A stretch of DNA of 56,720 bases, taken from NCBI GenBank assembly GCA_902514755.1, contig CABXRY010000005.1, forward strand, positions 1 through 56,720. The letters are read 5' to 3'. The DNA is from an uncultured Pelagibacteraceae bacterium (lineage in GTDB: Bacteria > Pseudomonadota > Alphaproteobacteria > Pelagibacterales > Pelagibacteraceae). Position 1 is the stretch's first letter; every line of letters starts with the position of its first letter. This document shows positions 16,648-24,912 of the stretch, in pieces. The notes under the pieces were generated by a model. That model worked only from the letters and a program-made list of their open reading frames with translations, was not told the DNA's origin and ran no database searches. The translations under genes and the position numbers were made by a program.

Positions 16648-17901
16648 ATGCAAAAACTAGAAGTCCTAGGAGCAAATAGGCTCAAAGGACAAATAAATAT
16701 ATCTGGTTCAAAGAACGCTTCTTTACCAATTTTAGCGGCAACCTTGTTATCTATTAAAAAAATTTATTTAAATAATTTACCAAAGGTAAAAGATATTGAG
16801 ACAATGATTAATTTGTTACAATCATTAGGATCAAAAGTAAAATTTGATAATAAAAAATTAATTATTAATAATTCTAACCAAAAAAAAAAAGTTGCGTCCT
16901 ATAATTTAATGAAAACTATGCGAGCAGGTATTTTGGTTCTTGGCCCACTACTTGCAAAATTTGGTAGTGCAAAAGTCTCACTACCAGGAGGATGTGCAAT
17001 TGGTACAAGGCCAGTAGACATTCATTTAAAAGCATTATCAAAACTTGGTGTAAAATATAAAATTATTGGAGGTTATGTACATGCAACTGCACCTAAAGGT
17101 TTAAAGGGATCTAAAATTCGATTTCCAAAAATTTCAGTTGGAGCTACAGAAAATTTAATTATTGCTGCAAGCTTGGCAAAAGGCACTACTTTTCTAAGTA
17201 ATTGTGCAATAGAGCCTGAAATAAAAGATTTGATCAATTTTTTAAATAAAACTGGATGTAAAATAAAATGGATTTCAAAGCGCTCGCTTAAAATTGTAGG
17301 TGTAAGCAAAATTAATGAAACAAACTATAAAATTATGTTTGATAGAATTGAGGCTGGTACTTATTTAGTTGCAGCAGCTGTTACAGAAGGAAATTTAACT
17401 ATTAAAAATGTCATACCAAGTATTATTCAAACAGAAATTGATACCCTTAAAAAGATAGGTGCAAAAATTAGTATAAAAAAAGGTGATATCCACATTATTG
17501 GAAATAAAAAGATCAATAATATAAATATAAAAACAGCACCTTATCCAGGCTTTCCAACAGATCTGCAGGCGCAGATCATGGTATTGTTATGTAAAGCAAA
17601 TAAAAAATCTTTAATAAAAGAAGATATTTTCGAAAATAGATTTATGCATGTTGCAGAGTTAAATCGAATGGGCGCCAATATCTCAACTAATGGTAATAAA
17701 GCTATAGTTGAAGGAAATATAAATTTTGCAGCAGCAGAATTGATGGCAACTGATTTAAGAGCTTCAGTTTCACTAATTCTTGCTGCATTAACTGCAAAAG
17801 GTAAATCCGTTATAAATAGAATATATCACCTTGATCGTGGATATGAGAGTTTAGAGAAGAAATTAAAAAAAGTTGGTGCAAAAATTAGAAGAGTTAATTA
17901 A
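16648..17901 (+). CDS. murA: UDP-N-acetylglucosamine 1-carboxyvinyltransferase
   Basis: First committed step of peptidoglycan synthesis, transferring enolpyruvate from PEP to UDP-GlcNAc. The 417-residue protein has the substrate lysine in GSKNASLP (K22) and the catalytic cysteine C116 in PGGCAIGTRPVDIH. The cysteine is present, so the enzyme should be the fosfomycin-sensitive type. The last base of its stop is the first base of the next gene. Confidence 0.96.
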   Translation: MQKLEVLGANRLKGQINISGSKNASLPILAATLLSIKKIYLNNLPKVKDIETMINLLQSLGSKVKFDNKKLIINNSNQKKKVASYNLMKTMRAGILVLGPLLAKFGSAKVSLPGGCAIGTRPVDIHLKALSKLGVKYKIIGGYVHATAPKGLKGSKIRFPKISVGATENLIIAASLAKGTTFLSNCAIEPEIKDLINFLNKTGCKIKWISKRSLKIVGVSKINETNYKIMFDRIEAGTYLVAAAVTEGNLTIKNVIPSIIQTEIDTLKKIGAKISIKKGDIHIIGNKKINNINIKTAPYPGFPTDLQAQIMVLLCKANKKSLIKEDIFENRFMHVAELNRMGANISTNGNKAIVEGNINFAAAELMATDLRASVSLILAALTAKGKSVINRIYHLDRGYESLEKKLKKVGAKIRRVN

Positions 17902-18299
17902 TGGATAAAAAATATCTAGCTCAAATAATTGCAACAGATAATGAGGGTTTGCAAATGATTTCTGCATGTACTGCTGGTGCAAAAGTTAAAGTGGCAGACA
18001 TTAAATATCTTGCTTCAAATAAAGTTTTTTTATTATCTCTTGAACGAACTAAAATTGAAACAGATCAAGCGGATAAAATAATTAACAGTATTTGCAGGTT
18101 TGATTTTGTTGATAAAGTAAAGTCAAAAAATATTGATCAAAAAAATGAAGAATTAGTTTTGAATTTAATAGCTATAGATTATTTAAAAAATAAAGATGAT
18201 TATGAAATTAACTTAATTTTTGATAATAATGCTCACATTGCTTTGACTACAGAAACAATTGAGGTAAATCTAGAAGACCAAAGTGAAATTAAACAGTAA
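17901..18299 (+). CDS. DUF2948-type protein between murA and hisD, 132 aa
   Basis: A 132-residue protein starting with a pattern (LAQIIATDNEGLQMISACTAGA) typical of the alphaproteobacterial DUF2948 family, which usually lies between murA and hisD as here. A VNLEDQ sequence closes the domain. The function is unknown in the family. Both ends overlap neighbours by one base (TAATG), so it is translationally coupled. Confidence 0.75.
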   Translation: MDKKYLAQIIATDNEGLQMISACTAGAKVKVADIKYLASNKVFLLSLERTKIETDQADKIINSICRFDFVDKVKSKNIDQKNEELVLNLIAIDYLKNKDDYEINLIFDNNAHIALTTETIEVNLEDQSEIKQ

Positions 18300-19582
18300 T
18301 GAAAATATTAAATAGTAATAATAAAAATTTTGATAAAGTTTTAGATACTTTGCTTTTAAAAAGAAAAAACAAAGTTCAATCTAATTCGGTTTCAGTTATT
18401 AGTATTATAAAAGATGTTAAAAAAAATGGTGATAAAGCTCTTTTAAAATATGAAAAAAGATTTAATAAAAATAACGTTATTGCACCAAGTGCCAATCAAA
18501 TTTCTAAATCAATAAAGTCTCTTGATAAAAAAGTTAAAAATGCAATTGACCTTGCATACACTAGAATTCATAAATTCCACTCTCTTCAAAAATTTAAGAA
18601 TATTTCATATACAGATAAACTAAAAAATAAATTGGAGTACAAATATGTTCCAATAGAATCAGTTGCAATATATGTACCCGGTTCTACAGCTTCATACCCC
18701 TCAAGTGTTTTAATGAATGCTATTCCAGCAATTGTTGCTGGCGTTAATAGGGTAATAATGATCAATCCTGGATATAAGGGGAAGCAAAATCCAGCAGTAT
18801 TATATGCAGCGCGTAAATGTAAAATAAAAGAGATTTATTCAATAGGAGGGCCATCAGCAATTGCTGCTGCAGCATATGGAACTAAAAGAATAGAAAAGGT
18901 TAATAAAATTGTAGGTCCTGGTAATGCATTTGTTGCAGCTGCCAAGAAAGAGGTTTTTGGTGATGTTGGAATTGAGGGAATGACTGCAGGACCATCTGAG
19001 GTTACGATAATTTGTGATAAATTTTCAAATCCTGAATGGGTTGCAAGTGATCTAATAGGTCAAGCAGAGCATGATAATCTTGCTCAATGTATTTTAATTT
19101 CTAAAGATAAAAATTTTGTAGAAAAAGTTAAAATTGAAATATTTAAACAATTAAAAGAAATTCCAAGACAATCTGTTGCTAAAAAAAGTTTAATTAGTAA
19201 TGGAATTTTAATGCATATTAGTTCTGACAAAAAAATAATTGATATAGTAAATAAAATTGCACCCGAACACTTGGAGCTGAATGTTAAGAATTATAAATCG
19301 TTTATTCCAAAAATTAAAAACTCAGGTTCTATTTGTTTAGGAAAATATGCGGTTATGGCAATGACAGATTATAATGTAGGATCAAACCATATACTTCCAA
19401 CAAACGGATCTGCAAAATACTCAAGTGGAGTAAGTGTAAACGAATTTTATAAACGGATTTCCTACATAAACTTATCTAAAAAGGGTATTGAAAGTCTTGG
19501 ACCATCCGTTATAACACTTGCAAATTACGAAGGCTTAGCAGGACATGCTGAATCTGTAAAAAAAAGAATTAGGAGAAAATAA
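18299..19582 (+). CDS. hisD: Histidinol dehydrogenase
   Basis: Last two steps of histidine biosynthesis: oxidation of L-histidinol to histidine with NAD. The 427-residue protein carries [19 protein letters not shown], the [14 protein letters not shown] segment, [19 protein letters not shown] with a catalytic or zinc histidine, and APEHLEL. The other his genes visible are hisZ and hisG some 2.3 kb downstream. Confidence 0.96.
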   Translation: MKILNSNNKNFDKVLDTLLLKRKNKVQSNSVSVISIIKDVKKNGDKALLKYEKRFNKNNVIAPSANQISKSIKSLDKKVKNAIDLAYTRIHKFHSLQKFKNISYTDKLKNKLEYKYVPIESVAIYVPGSTASYPSSVLMNAIPAIVAGVNRVIMINPGYKGKQNPAVLYAARKCKIKEIYSIGGPSAIAAAAYGTKRIEKVNKIVGPGNAFVAAAKKEVFGDVGIEGMTAGPSEVTIICDKFSNPEWVASDLIGQAEHDNLAQCILISKDKNFVEKVKIEIFKQLKEIPRQSVAKKSLISNGILMHISSDKKIIDIVNKIAPEHLELNVKNYKSFIPKIKNSGSICLGKYAVMAMTDYNVGSNHILPTNGSAKYSSGVSVNEFYKRISYINLSKKGIESLGPSVITLANYEGLAGHAESVKKRIRRK

Positions 19583-19584
19583 AT

Positions 19585-19800
19585 TTGTCAAAACAAGACC
19601 TACTGGAATTTAAAGGCAAAGTAACCGACTTACTTCCAAACGCAATGTTTAGAGTTAAATTAGAAAATGGTCACACAGTTACTGCACACACAGCTGGTAA
19701 GTTGAGAAAAAATAGAATTAGAGTATTGCAAGGGGATAACGTGACAGTAGAAATAACACCTTATGACCTTACAAAAGGCAGAATAATCTTTAGAGGTTAA
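19585..19800 (+). CDS. infA: Translation initiation factor IF-1
   Basis: A 71-residue OB-fold protein matching IF-1 across its whole length ([18 protein letters not shown], then [18 protein letters not shown]). It blocks the ribosomal A site during initiation. The start is TTG, placed eight bases after an AGGAGA ribosome-binding sequence at 19571; no upstream ATG fits the family. The tRNA-Phe gene begins six bases after its stop, so both are probably in one transcript. Confidence 0.95.
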   Translation: MSKQDLLEFKGKVTDLLPNAMFRVKLENGHTVTAHTAGKLRKNRIRVLQGDNVTVEITPYDLTKGRIIFRG

Positions 19801-19806
19801 TCTTTT

Positions 19807-19881
19807 GCCTCGGTAGCTCAGGAGTAGAGCAGAGCCCTGAAAAGGCTTGTGTCGGAGGTGCGAATCCTTCCCGAGGCACCA
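19807..19881 (+). tRNA. tRNA-Phe (anticodon GAA)
   Basis: A 75-base cloverleaf with CCA encoded. Acceptor GCCTCGG pairs fully with CCGAGGC, the D stem is GCTC/GAGC, and the anticodon loop is CTGAAAA with anticodon GAA. The T stem is GGAGG/CCTTC. Two features are unusual: the D loop is short (AGGAGTA) and the T loop reads TGCGAAT, with G where T55 (pseudouridine) is nearly universal. Expression probably depends on the infA transcript. Confidence 0.95.
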
Positions 19882-19962
19882 CTATCACTTTTCATCTTGA
19901 AATTTTAAAAAAATCAAATTAGCTTTATAAAATAACAAACAATACGAGGACTAAAAAATAAG

Positions 19963-20175
19963 ATGAGCACACTAACTGGTAAAATTAAATGGTATAATGG
20001 TAAAAAGGGATATGGTTTCATTGAGAGAGATGATAAAGAAAAAGATGCTTTTGTACATGCCTCTGCTGTAAAAGCAGCTGGTATGAGATATCTAAATGAG
20101 GGTGATAAACTTGAATTTACGTTAGAAGATGGTCCAAAAGGTCCTTCAGCAGTTAACTTAAAAAAAGTAGACTAA
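19963..20175 (+). CDS. cspA: Cold shock domain protein
   Basis: A 70-residue CSD protein with RNP1 (KGYGFIE, residues 15-21) and RNP2 (VHASA, residues 31-35). These proteins bind single-stranded RNA and melt structure. An ACGAGGACT ribosome-binding region precedes the ATG. It is a single-gene unit ended by a strong terminator at 20194. The gene symbol is generic; alphaproteobacteria have several paralogues. Confidence 0.92.
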   Translation: MSTLTGKIKWYNGKKGYGFIERDDKEKDAFVHASAVKAAGMRYLNEGDKLEFTLEDGPKGPSAVNLKKVD

Positions 20176-20193
20176 TTTTTATTAAAATATTTT

Positions 20194-20236
20194 AAAGGGC
20201 GTTCTATCTATAGAAATATAGATAACGTCCTTTTTT
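20194..20236 (+). terminator. Rho-independent terminator after the cold shock gene
   Basis: AAAGGGCGTT, a small bulge, and TATCTATA (20194-20212) pair with TATAGATAACGTCCTTT (20217-20233) around a GAAA tetraloop. The stem is about 15 pairs and is followed by T6-A-T6. It is the clearest intrinsic terminator in the window. Confidence 0.9.
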
Positions 20237-20339
20237 ATTTTTTGTCTTGAATATTATGAATTATTGTCTAAAAGACTGCTCATGATTATAAATATTACAT
20301 ATAGAAAGACTTCAAGAAGTACTCATAGAGTTTGCTTCC

Positions 20340-20355
20340 ATAGCCTGTAGGCTAT
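20340..20355 (+). other. Perfect hairpin in the cspA-tRNA-His spacer
   Basis: ATAGCC and GGCTAT pair perfectly around TGTA, then TTATTTAT follows. It could be a weak terminator for a small transcript beginning upstream (20240-20340 contains no convincing gene; a 22-codon frame at 20282 has no supporting ribosome site), or simply a stop against read-through into tRNA-His. Nothing else is evident in the 170-bp gap. Confidence 0.3.
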
Positions 20356-20408
20356 TTATTTATAATATAATTTTAAATCCATACAAAAATAATATAAAAA
20401 CAAGGTAT

Positions 20409-20483
20409 GCCTGGGTGGTGTAACGGTTAGCACGAAAGTTTGTGGAACTTTAAGTTTGAGTTCGATTCTCAGCCCGGGTACCA
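20409..20483 (+). tRNA. tRNA-His (anticodon GTG)
   Basis: A 75-base cloverleaf with encoded CCA: acceptor GCCTGGG/CCCGGGT, D stem GTGT/GCAC, anticodon arm AAAGT-TTGTGGA-ACTTT, T arm TTGAG-TTCGATT-CTCAG. The discriminator is A73 and the base before position 1 is T, so the usual encoded G-1 opposite C73 is absent. Position 1-72 is a G-T wobble. Its 3' CCA is four bases before the hisS start codon. Confidence 0.95.
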
Positions 20484-20487
20484 AAAA

Positions 20488-21882
20488 ATGAACAAAGAAA
20501 ATAAATTAGTTCCTGGATTACCTTCAGGATTTGAAGATCGTTGGGATAAAAAACTACTTCTCAAAAAAAAGCTTTTAAAAGCTATTGAGGATAATTTTAT
20601 CAAGTTTGGAGCAGAAGCTCTTGAAACACCTTCGTTTGAAATTAGTGAAAACATAGGATCTTTTCTTGCAGAAGATGATAGTAATCCTATGTCTGATGTA
20701 TTTTCATTTCAGGATGGGGAAAAAAGTATTACGCTTCGATATGATTTATCAAGTCCACTGGCAAGATTTGTCGCACAAAATAATCAAGAATTACCCTCAA
20801 TTTATAAACGATATGCAATTCAAAACGTATTCCGAAATGAAAAAGCTGGAAACGGTCGTTACAGAGAATTTATGCAAGCTGATTTTGATATTGTTGGAAA
20901 CGTCAATCCTGCCCAAGCTAATGCTGAACTTTGTAATTTAATTTCAAGCACATTGTCAGATTGTGGATTAAACAAAGATCAATTTATTATTAATGTAAGC
21001 AATAGAAAAATAGTTCAAGGACTAATTGATCAATTAAAAATCTCCGAAGAAAAACAAATAAAAGTCATCAGAGCAATTGATAAATTAGATAAGCCTGGAT
21101 TCGGATTAAAAGGAGTTGAAGATTTACTCAAAAAGGAAAGAAAAGACCAAAGTGGTGCAATTACTAAAGGAGCAGATCTATCAGATGACCAAGCTCAACA
21201 AATATTAAATTTTCTAAAAATAAAAGATTTAAAACAATTAAAAGAAACTTTAAAAAACCCACTTTCTCAAGAAGGCATAAAAGAGTTAGAAGATGTATTT
21301 GAAGTACTTGAATATGGATCAAATTCCAATCAAGTTAAGACAAATTTTACAATTGTAAGAGGGTTAGCTTATTATTCAGATTTTATTGTCGAGACTAATC
21401 TAAACTTTAAGGTGACAAATAATAAAGGAAAAGAAGTAGATATTGGTAGCATATGTTCTGGCGGAGCCTATGCAAAACTTATTTCAAGATTTAGAGGAGT
21501 TGATATTCCAGGAACAGGGATTAGTTTTGGTGTAGACAGGTTATTATTTGCCTTGATGCAATTAGATCAAATTAAAATAGAAGATCAAAAACCTGTCTTA
21601 GTTTGTGTGATGGATCAAAAATATTTGAAAAACTATTATGAATTAGTTGATCAATTAAGAGACAATAATATTAATGCTGAAGTATTTCTAAATACTAAAA
21701 AAAACCTAGGTAAACAACTTGATTTAGCAAATAAACGTCAATTAATTGTTGCTGTTATTTGTGGAGAAAATGAATTTAATGATAATACAGTCACTATTAA
21801 AAATCTTAGAGGGGTTAAGGGTGAAAACAATCAAACAATTCCAAAAGCTGACTTAATTAATGAAATCAAAAAACTTATCTGA
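20488..21882 (+). CDS. hisS: Histidine-tRNA ligase
   Basis: A class II synthetase of 464 residues from this ATG. The longer frame from 20440 would run through tRNA-His and is rejected. Motif 2 is visible as YAIQNVFRNEKAGNGRYREFMQADFD (spanning several residues), and the histidine-specific loop RGLAYYSDFIVE is present, with GSICSGGAYAKLISRF and GTGISFGVDRLLFAL forming motif 3. The C-terminal anticodon-binding domain follows from about residue 370. hisZ overlaps its end by 23 bp. The start lies four bases after the tRNA-His, leaving no room for a separate ribosome-binding site once the tRNA is cut out. Confidence 0.95.
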   Translation: MNKENKLVPGLPSGFEDRWDKKLLLKKKLLKAIEDNFIKFGAEALETPSFEISENIGSFLAEDDSNPMSDVFSFQDGEKSITLRYDLSSPLARFVAQNNQELPSIYKRYAIQNVFRNEKAGNGRYREFMQADFDIVGNVNPAQANAELCNLISSTLSDCGLNKDQFIINVSNRKIVQGLIDQLKISEEKQIKVIRAIDKLDKPGFGLKGVEDLLKKERKDQSGAITKGADLSDDQAQQILNFLKIKDLKQLKETLKNPLSQEGIKELEDVFEVLEYGSNSNQVKTNFTIVRGLAYYSDFIVETNLNFKVTNNKGKEVDIGSICSGGAYAKLISRFRGVDIPGTGISFGVDRLLFALMQLDQIKIEDQKPVLVCVMDQKYLKNYYELVDQLRDNNINAEVFLNTKKNLGKQLDLANKRQLIVAVICGENEFNDNTVTIKNLRGVKGENNQTIPKADLINEIKKLI

Positions 21883-22912
21883 AAATATCCTTAGATCGGT
21901 TAAATCTAAAGGATTTAAGTATATAGATTTACCCTCGGTAATTGAGGCTAATCACATTGTTCAAAGATCAGGTGAAAATTTTAGAAAATTTATTTTTTCT
22001 TTTATTGATCAAAATGGAAGTGAGCTTTGCCTACGACCTGACTTAACTATTGCATCTTGTCTTAGATATTTAGAGAATAATTTAAAAGGAAAAGAAAAGA
22101 TTTTTTATAGTGGTCAGGCATACAGAAAGTCGCAAAATAAAAAAGATTCTATAATTAGAGATCAAGTTGGCTTTGAAATTATTGGATCTAAAGATGAAAA
22201 AAATGATGATAAAGAAATTATCAATACTTCTTTAAAATCTCTTCAAAATATAAAATATTCATCAGGAATACTAACTATTGGTAATGTTGAAATCTTTAAT
22301 TTGTTAATTTCAAAATTAGATATTCCAAAGCGTTGGAAGTTAAGATTATCAAGACATTTTTGGAGAGAAAAATATTTTAATGATCTTTTAAAGAGATTAG
22401 AAACTAATTCAGACGTAGATCCAACTATCGTTGAAATTGATAAAAAACGATATTTTAAAATGTTAAATGAGGACTTATCTAAAGTTGTTGCAGGAAGGAC
22501 AATTAACGAAATTTTAAAAAGATTTGATAATAAAATTAGAGATCCAAGAGGAGCTAGTAAGGGTAAAAATGTATCTAAAATTATAAAAGATTTTCTTAAA
22601 ATTAAATGTCCAATTAATAAAGCTGCAAATGAGCTAAATAAGTTTTTCAAAAAAAATAAAATAAATTTAATAGTTGATCAGAAATATTTTCCAATCTCAA
22701 ATAATAAAATATCAAAACTCAATGTTATTTTCTCAGCTTCATTTGGAAGACAATTAGAATACTATACTGGCATGGTATTTAAAATTGATATCAAGTCTAA
22801 ATTAAAAAATAGAAACATAATTAATGGTGGAAGATATGATAAATTAATTTCAGATCTTGGCTCAAAAAATCAAGTAGCTGCAGTAGGAGCTGCTTTAAAT
22901 TTAAATTATTAA
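21860..22912 (+). CDS. hisZ: ATP phosphoribosyltransferase regulatory subunit HisZ
   Basis: A 350-residue paralogue of the HisRS catalytic core. It keeps the class II layout (SELCLRPDLTIASCLRYL as motif-2-like segment, FSASFGRQLEYYTGMVFKID, then NGGRYDKLISDLG) but has no anticodon-binding domain. HisZ has no synthetase activity; it joins HisG-S to form the active, histidine-inhibited octamer. Its stop overlaps the hisG start (TAATG), fitting the obligate partnership. Confidence 0.93.
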   Translation: MKSKNLSENILRSVKSKGFKYIDLPSVIEANHIVQRSGENFRKFIFSFIDQNGSELCLRPDLTIASCLRYLENNLKGKEKIFYSGQAYRKSQNKKDSIIRDQVGFEIIGSKDEKNDDKEIINTSLKSLQNIKYSSGILTIGNVEIFNLLISKLDIPKRWKLRLSRHFWREKYFNDLLKRLETNSDVDPTIVEIDKKRYFKMLNEDLSKVVAGRTINEILKRFDNKIRDPRGASKGKNVSKIIKDFLKIKCPINKAANELNKFFKKNKINLIVDQKYFPISNNKISKLNVIFSASFGRQLEYYTGMVFKIDIKSKLKNRNIINGGRYDKLISDLGSKNQVAAVGAALNLNY

Positions 22913-23604
22913 TGAAAAAAAGTATAATTAATATTGGTATTCCAAGCAAAGGTAGACTTAGAAAAGATATCCTAAAGATATTTAAAAAAAATAAATTAAA
23001 TCTATTTTCAGAAAGAGGAGAAAGAGATTTATTAGGTTCAATAAAGCAATTAAAAAATGTTAAAGTTTTATACCTTCATGCAAGAGAGATAGTTGAAAGA
23101 CTTGGAGATGGCTCATTAGATCTTGGTTTTTCAGGATTTGATTTACTAAAAGAGAGTGAAGTAAATATTCAAAATAAAATCAATGTATTTAAAAGATATG
23201 ATTTTGGGAAAGCAACTTTGGTTGTTGCAATTCCTGATCCATGGATAGATGTTCAAACAGTTGCAGATTTAGAGGAAATTGCATTTGAGTTTAAAGACAA
23301 AAAGAAGAAAAGATTAAGAGTTGCAACAAAATATCCAAACCTAACAAAAGAGTTTTTATTTTCAAAAGGTGTTACCCAATTTAAGTTAGTTGGAAGTTTA
23401 GGGGCAACAGAAGCTTATCCTTTTACAGGATCAAGTGAAATTATCACTGACATAACGTCAACTGGTGAGACTTTAAAAGCTAACAATCTTCGTATTTTAA
23501 AAGATGGAGAAATATTAAAATCAGAGGGTTGCATGATGATATCAAAATCATCAATAAAAAAATTAGGAGTTAAAAAGCTAACAAAGTTACTTTCTAAGAA
23601 TTAG
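22912..23604 (+). CDS. hisG: ATP phosphoribosyltransferase catalytic subunit, short form
   Basis: First step of histidine biosynthesis. At 230 residues it is the short form (HisG-S), lacking the C-terminal regulatory domain, hence requiring HisZ encoded immediately upstream. The N-terminus GIPSKGRLRKD, the DLGFSGFDLL segment and the PRPP loop region ITDITSTGETLKANNL fit. It is the last gene of the tRNA-His-hisS-hisZ-hisG unit. Confidence 0.95.
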   Translation: MKKSIINIGIPSKGRLRKDILKIFKKNKLNLFSERGERDLLGSIKQLKNVKVLYLHAREIVERLGDGSLDLGFSGFDLLKESEVNIQNKINVFKRYDFGKATLVVAIPDPWIDVQTVADLEEIAFEFKDKKKKRLRVATKYPNLTKEFLFSKGVTQFKLVGSLGATEAYPFTGSSEIITDITSTGETLKANNLRILKDGEILKSEGCMMISKSSIKKLGVKKLTKLLSKN

Positions 23605-23718
23605 ATCTTTCCAATAAATTAGAATAATCTTAATAATATCAAGGTTTCTAGCGATTGCATAAACTGCAATTACTGCCCCTACAATAAATATAATTTTTAA
23701 TATCAAGAATAATTCCAT
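23587..23718 (-). CDS. Possible tiny membrane protein, 43 aa
   Basis: A reverse-strand ATG at 23718 opens 43 codons: a hydrophobic helix (FLILKIIFIVGAVIAVYAIA) followed by a basic, amphipathic tail ending RK. Its 3' end overlaps hisG antisense by 18 bp. No ribosome-binding sequence is evident. It is the only feature that would fill the 179-bp space between hisG and rmuC. Hydrophobic composition in AT-rich DNA can arise by chance, so this is tentative. Confidence 0.3.
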   Translation of the reverse strand: MELFLILKIIFIVGAVIAVYAIARNLDIIKIILIYWKDLILRK

Positions 23719-23783
23719 CAGATAAGTTTTAAAAAATTAAATATATTAATCACATTTTTACTATAAAATAAATTATTAGAATC

Positions 23784-24875
23784 ATGGATATAATTTTAAT
23801 TCTTTTATTAGTTTTGTTAGTAGGGATTGCCTCATCAATTTTGTATCTAAACCTGAAATCTAAGTCTAAAGATGAAAATATGGAAGCAGAAGAGATAGCC
23901 AACTTAAAGACTGAAATACAGAATTTAAAAGATACTCTTAACAATACTATTAATACATCACTAGGCTCGATGTCGACCTCTTTTAATAATCTATCAACAG
24001 GGGTTACTAAAGATATGACAGAAGCCTTAACGAAGGTGGATGAAAAAGTTGGAAACTTTAATCAACAAGTTCAATTACTAAATCAAAGCCAAGAGGGGAT
24101 AACCAAAATTTTAGCTGGAGTTAAAAAATATGGAACCCTTGCCGAGTTTAGTTTGGATGCTTTAATTAAAGATTTGCTACCTGCCTCTCAATTCATGACT
24201 AATGTTAAGATGAAAGAAGATACAAATGAAAATGTTGAATTTGCAATAAAACTACAAGGTGATGTTTTGGTTCCTGTGGATAGTCATTTTCCAGTAGAAA
24301 AATTTAAAGCAATTACAGATGGTCATGATGCAGATGACAAAAGAGCAGTTGATGATGCTAGAGCTAAATTAGCTACTGCTTTTAAAGCTAAAGCAAAAAG
24401 CGTTAATGAAAAATATGTCGTTCCTCCAAAAACTACAGATTTTGCAATTGTGTATGCACCAACTGAAAGCTTATATAAAGAATTAACTGAATATCAAGAT
24501 CCGAGCACCAAAGAGTTATTAACTCAAGAATTAATGAAAAAACACAAAGTTGTAATTTGTGGACCAAATACTCTTTCAGCTTATTTACAATCTTTGCATA
24601 TGGGTTTTCAATCATTAAAAGTTCAAAAGGGTGCAACAGAAATTTATAATCATTTGAAAACAATTAGTACAAGATTTGGAAAACATTTTGAAAATATAAT
24701 TTCTCTTAGAAAAAAATTAGAAGAGGCAATGGCAGTTGTTGATAAGTTTGGTACTGATGCTAGATCAATTACCAGAACTCTTGAAAGTATTAAAGATCCT
24801 GAGCAACTTGAAAAAGCTGTTCAAACTACAAATGTAGAAAAATTTGTTGATCACTCAAAACAAGCAAAAAATTAA
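23784..24875 (+). CDS. rmuC: DNA recombination protein RmuC
   Basis: A 363-residue protein with an N-terminal membrane helix (about residues 2-23), a coiled-coil region (about 32-110), and the RmuC nuclease-like domain from about 115. The domain contains the FAIKLQGDVLVPVDSHFPVEKF segment where the family's PD-(D/E)XK-like core lies. RmuC limits inversions at short inverted repeats; the catalytic activity is not established. It begins a run of three DNA-processing genes. Confidence 0.87.
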   Translation: MDIILILLLVLLVGIASSILYLNLKSKSKDENMEAEEIANLKTEIQNLKDTLNNTINTSLGSMSTSFNNLSTGVTKDMTEALTKVDEKVGNFNQQVQLLNQSQEGITKILAGVKKYGTLAEFSLDALIKDLLPASQFMTNVKMKEDTNENVEFAIKLQGDVLVPVDSHFPVEKFKAITDGHDADDKRAVDDARAKLATAFKAKAKSVNEKYVVPPKTTDFAIVYAPTESLYKELTEYQDPSTKELLTQELMKKHKVVICGPNTLSAYLQSLHMGFQSLKVQKGATEIYNHLKTISTRFGKHFENIISLRKKLEEAMAVVDKFGTDARSITRTLESIKDPEQLEKAVQTTNVEKFVDHSKQAKN

Positions 24876-24912
24876 TTTCTATTTTTCCCTAATTAAGAAT
24901 ATAAGAAATCAC

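Noticed and set aside
20282..20350. 22-codon frame as a histidine leader peptide
   Set aside because: It contains only two histidines, has no ribosome-binding site, and no mutually exclusive hairpins were seen.
20440..20487. Upstream extension of hisS giving 480 residues
   Set aside because: The extra 16 codons are read from the anticodon and T arms of tRNA-His and do not resemble HisRS; the ATG at 20488 fits the family start.
24844..24912. TTG start extending the MGME1-like exonuclease into rmuC
   Set aside because: The added residues are encoded by the end of rmuC and the short spacer and show no family features.
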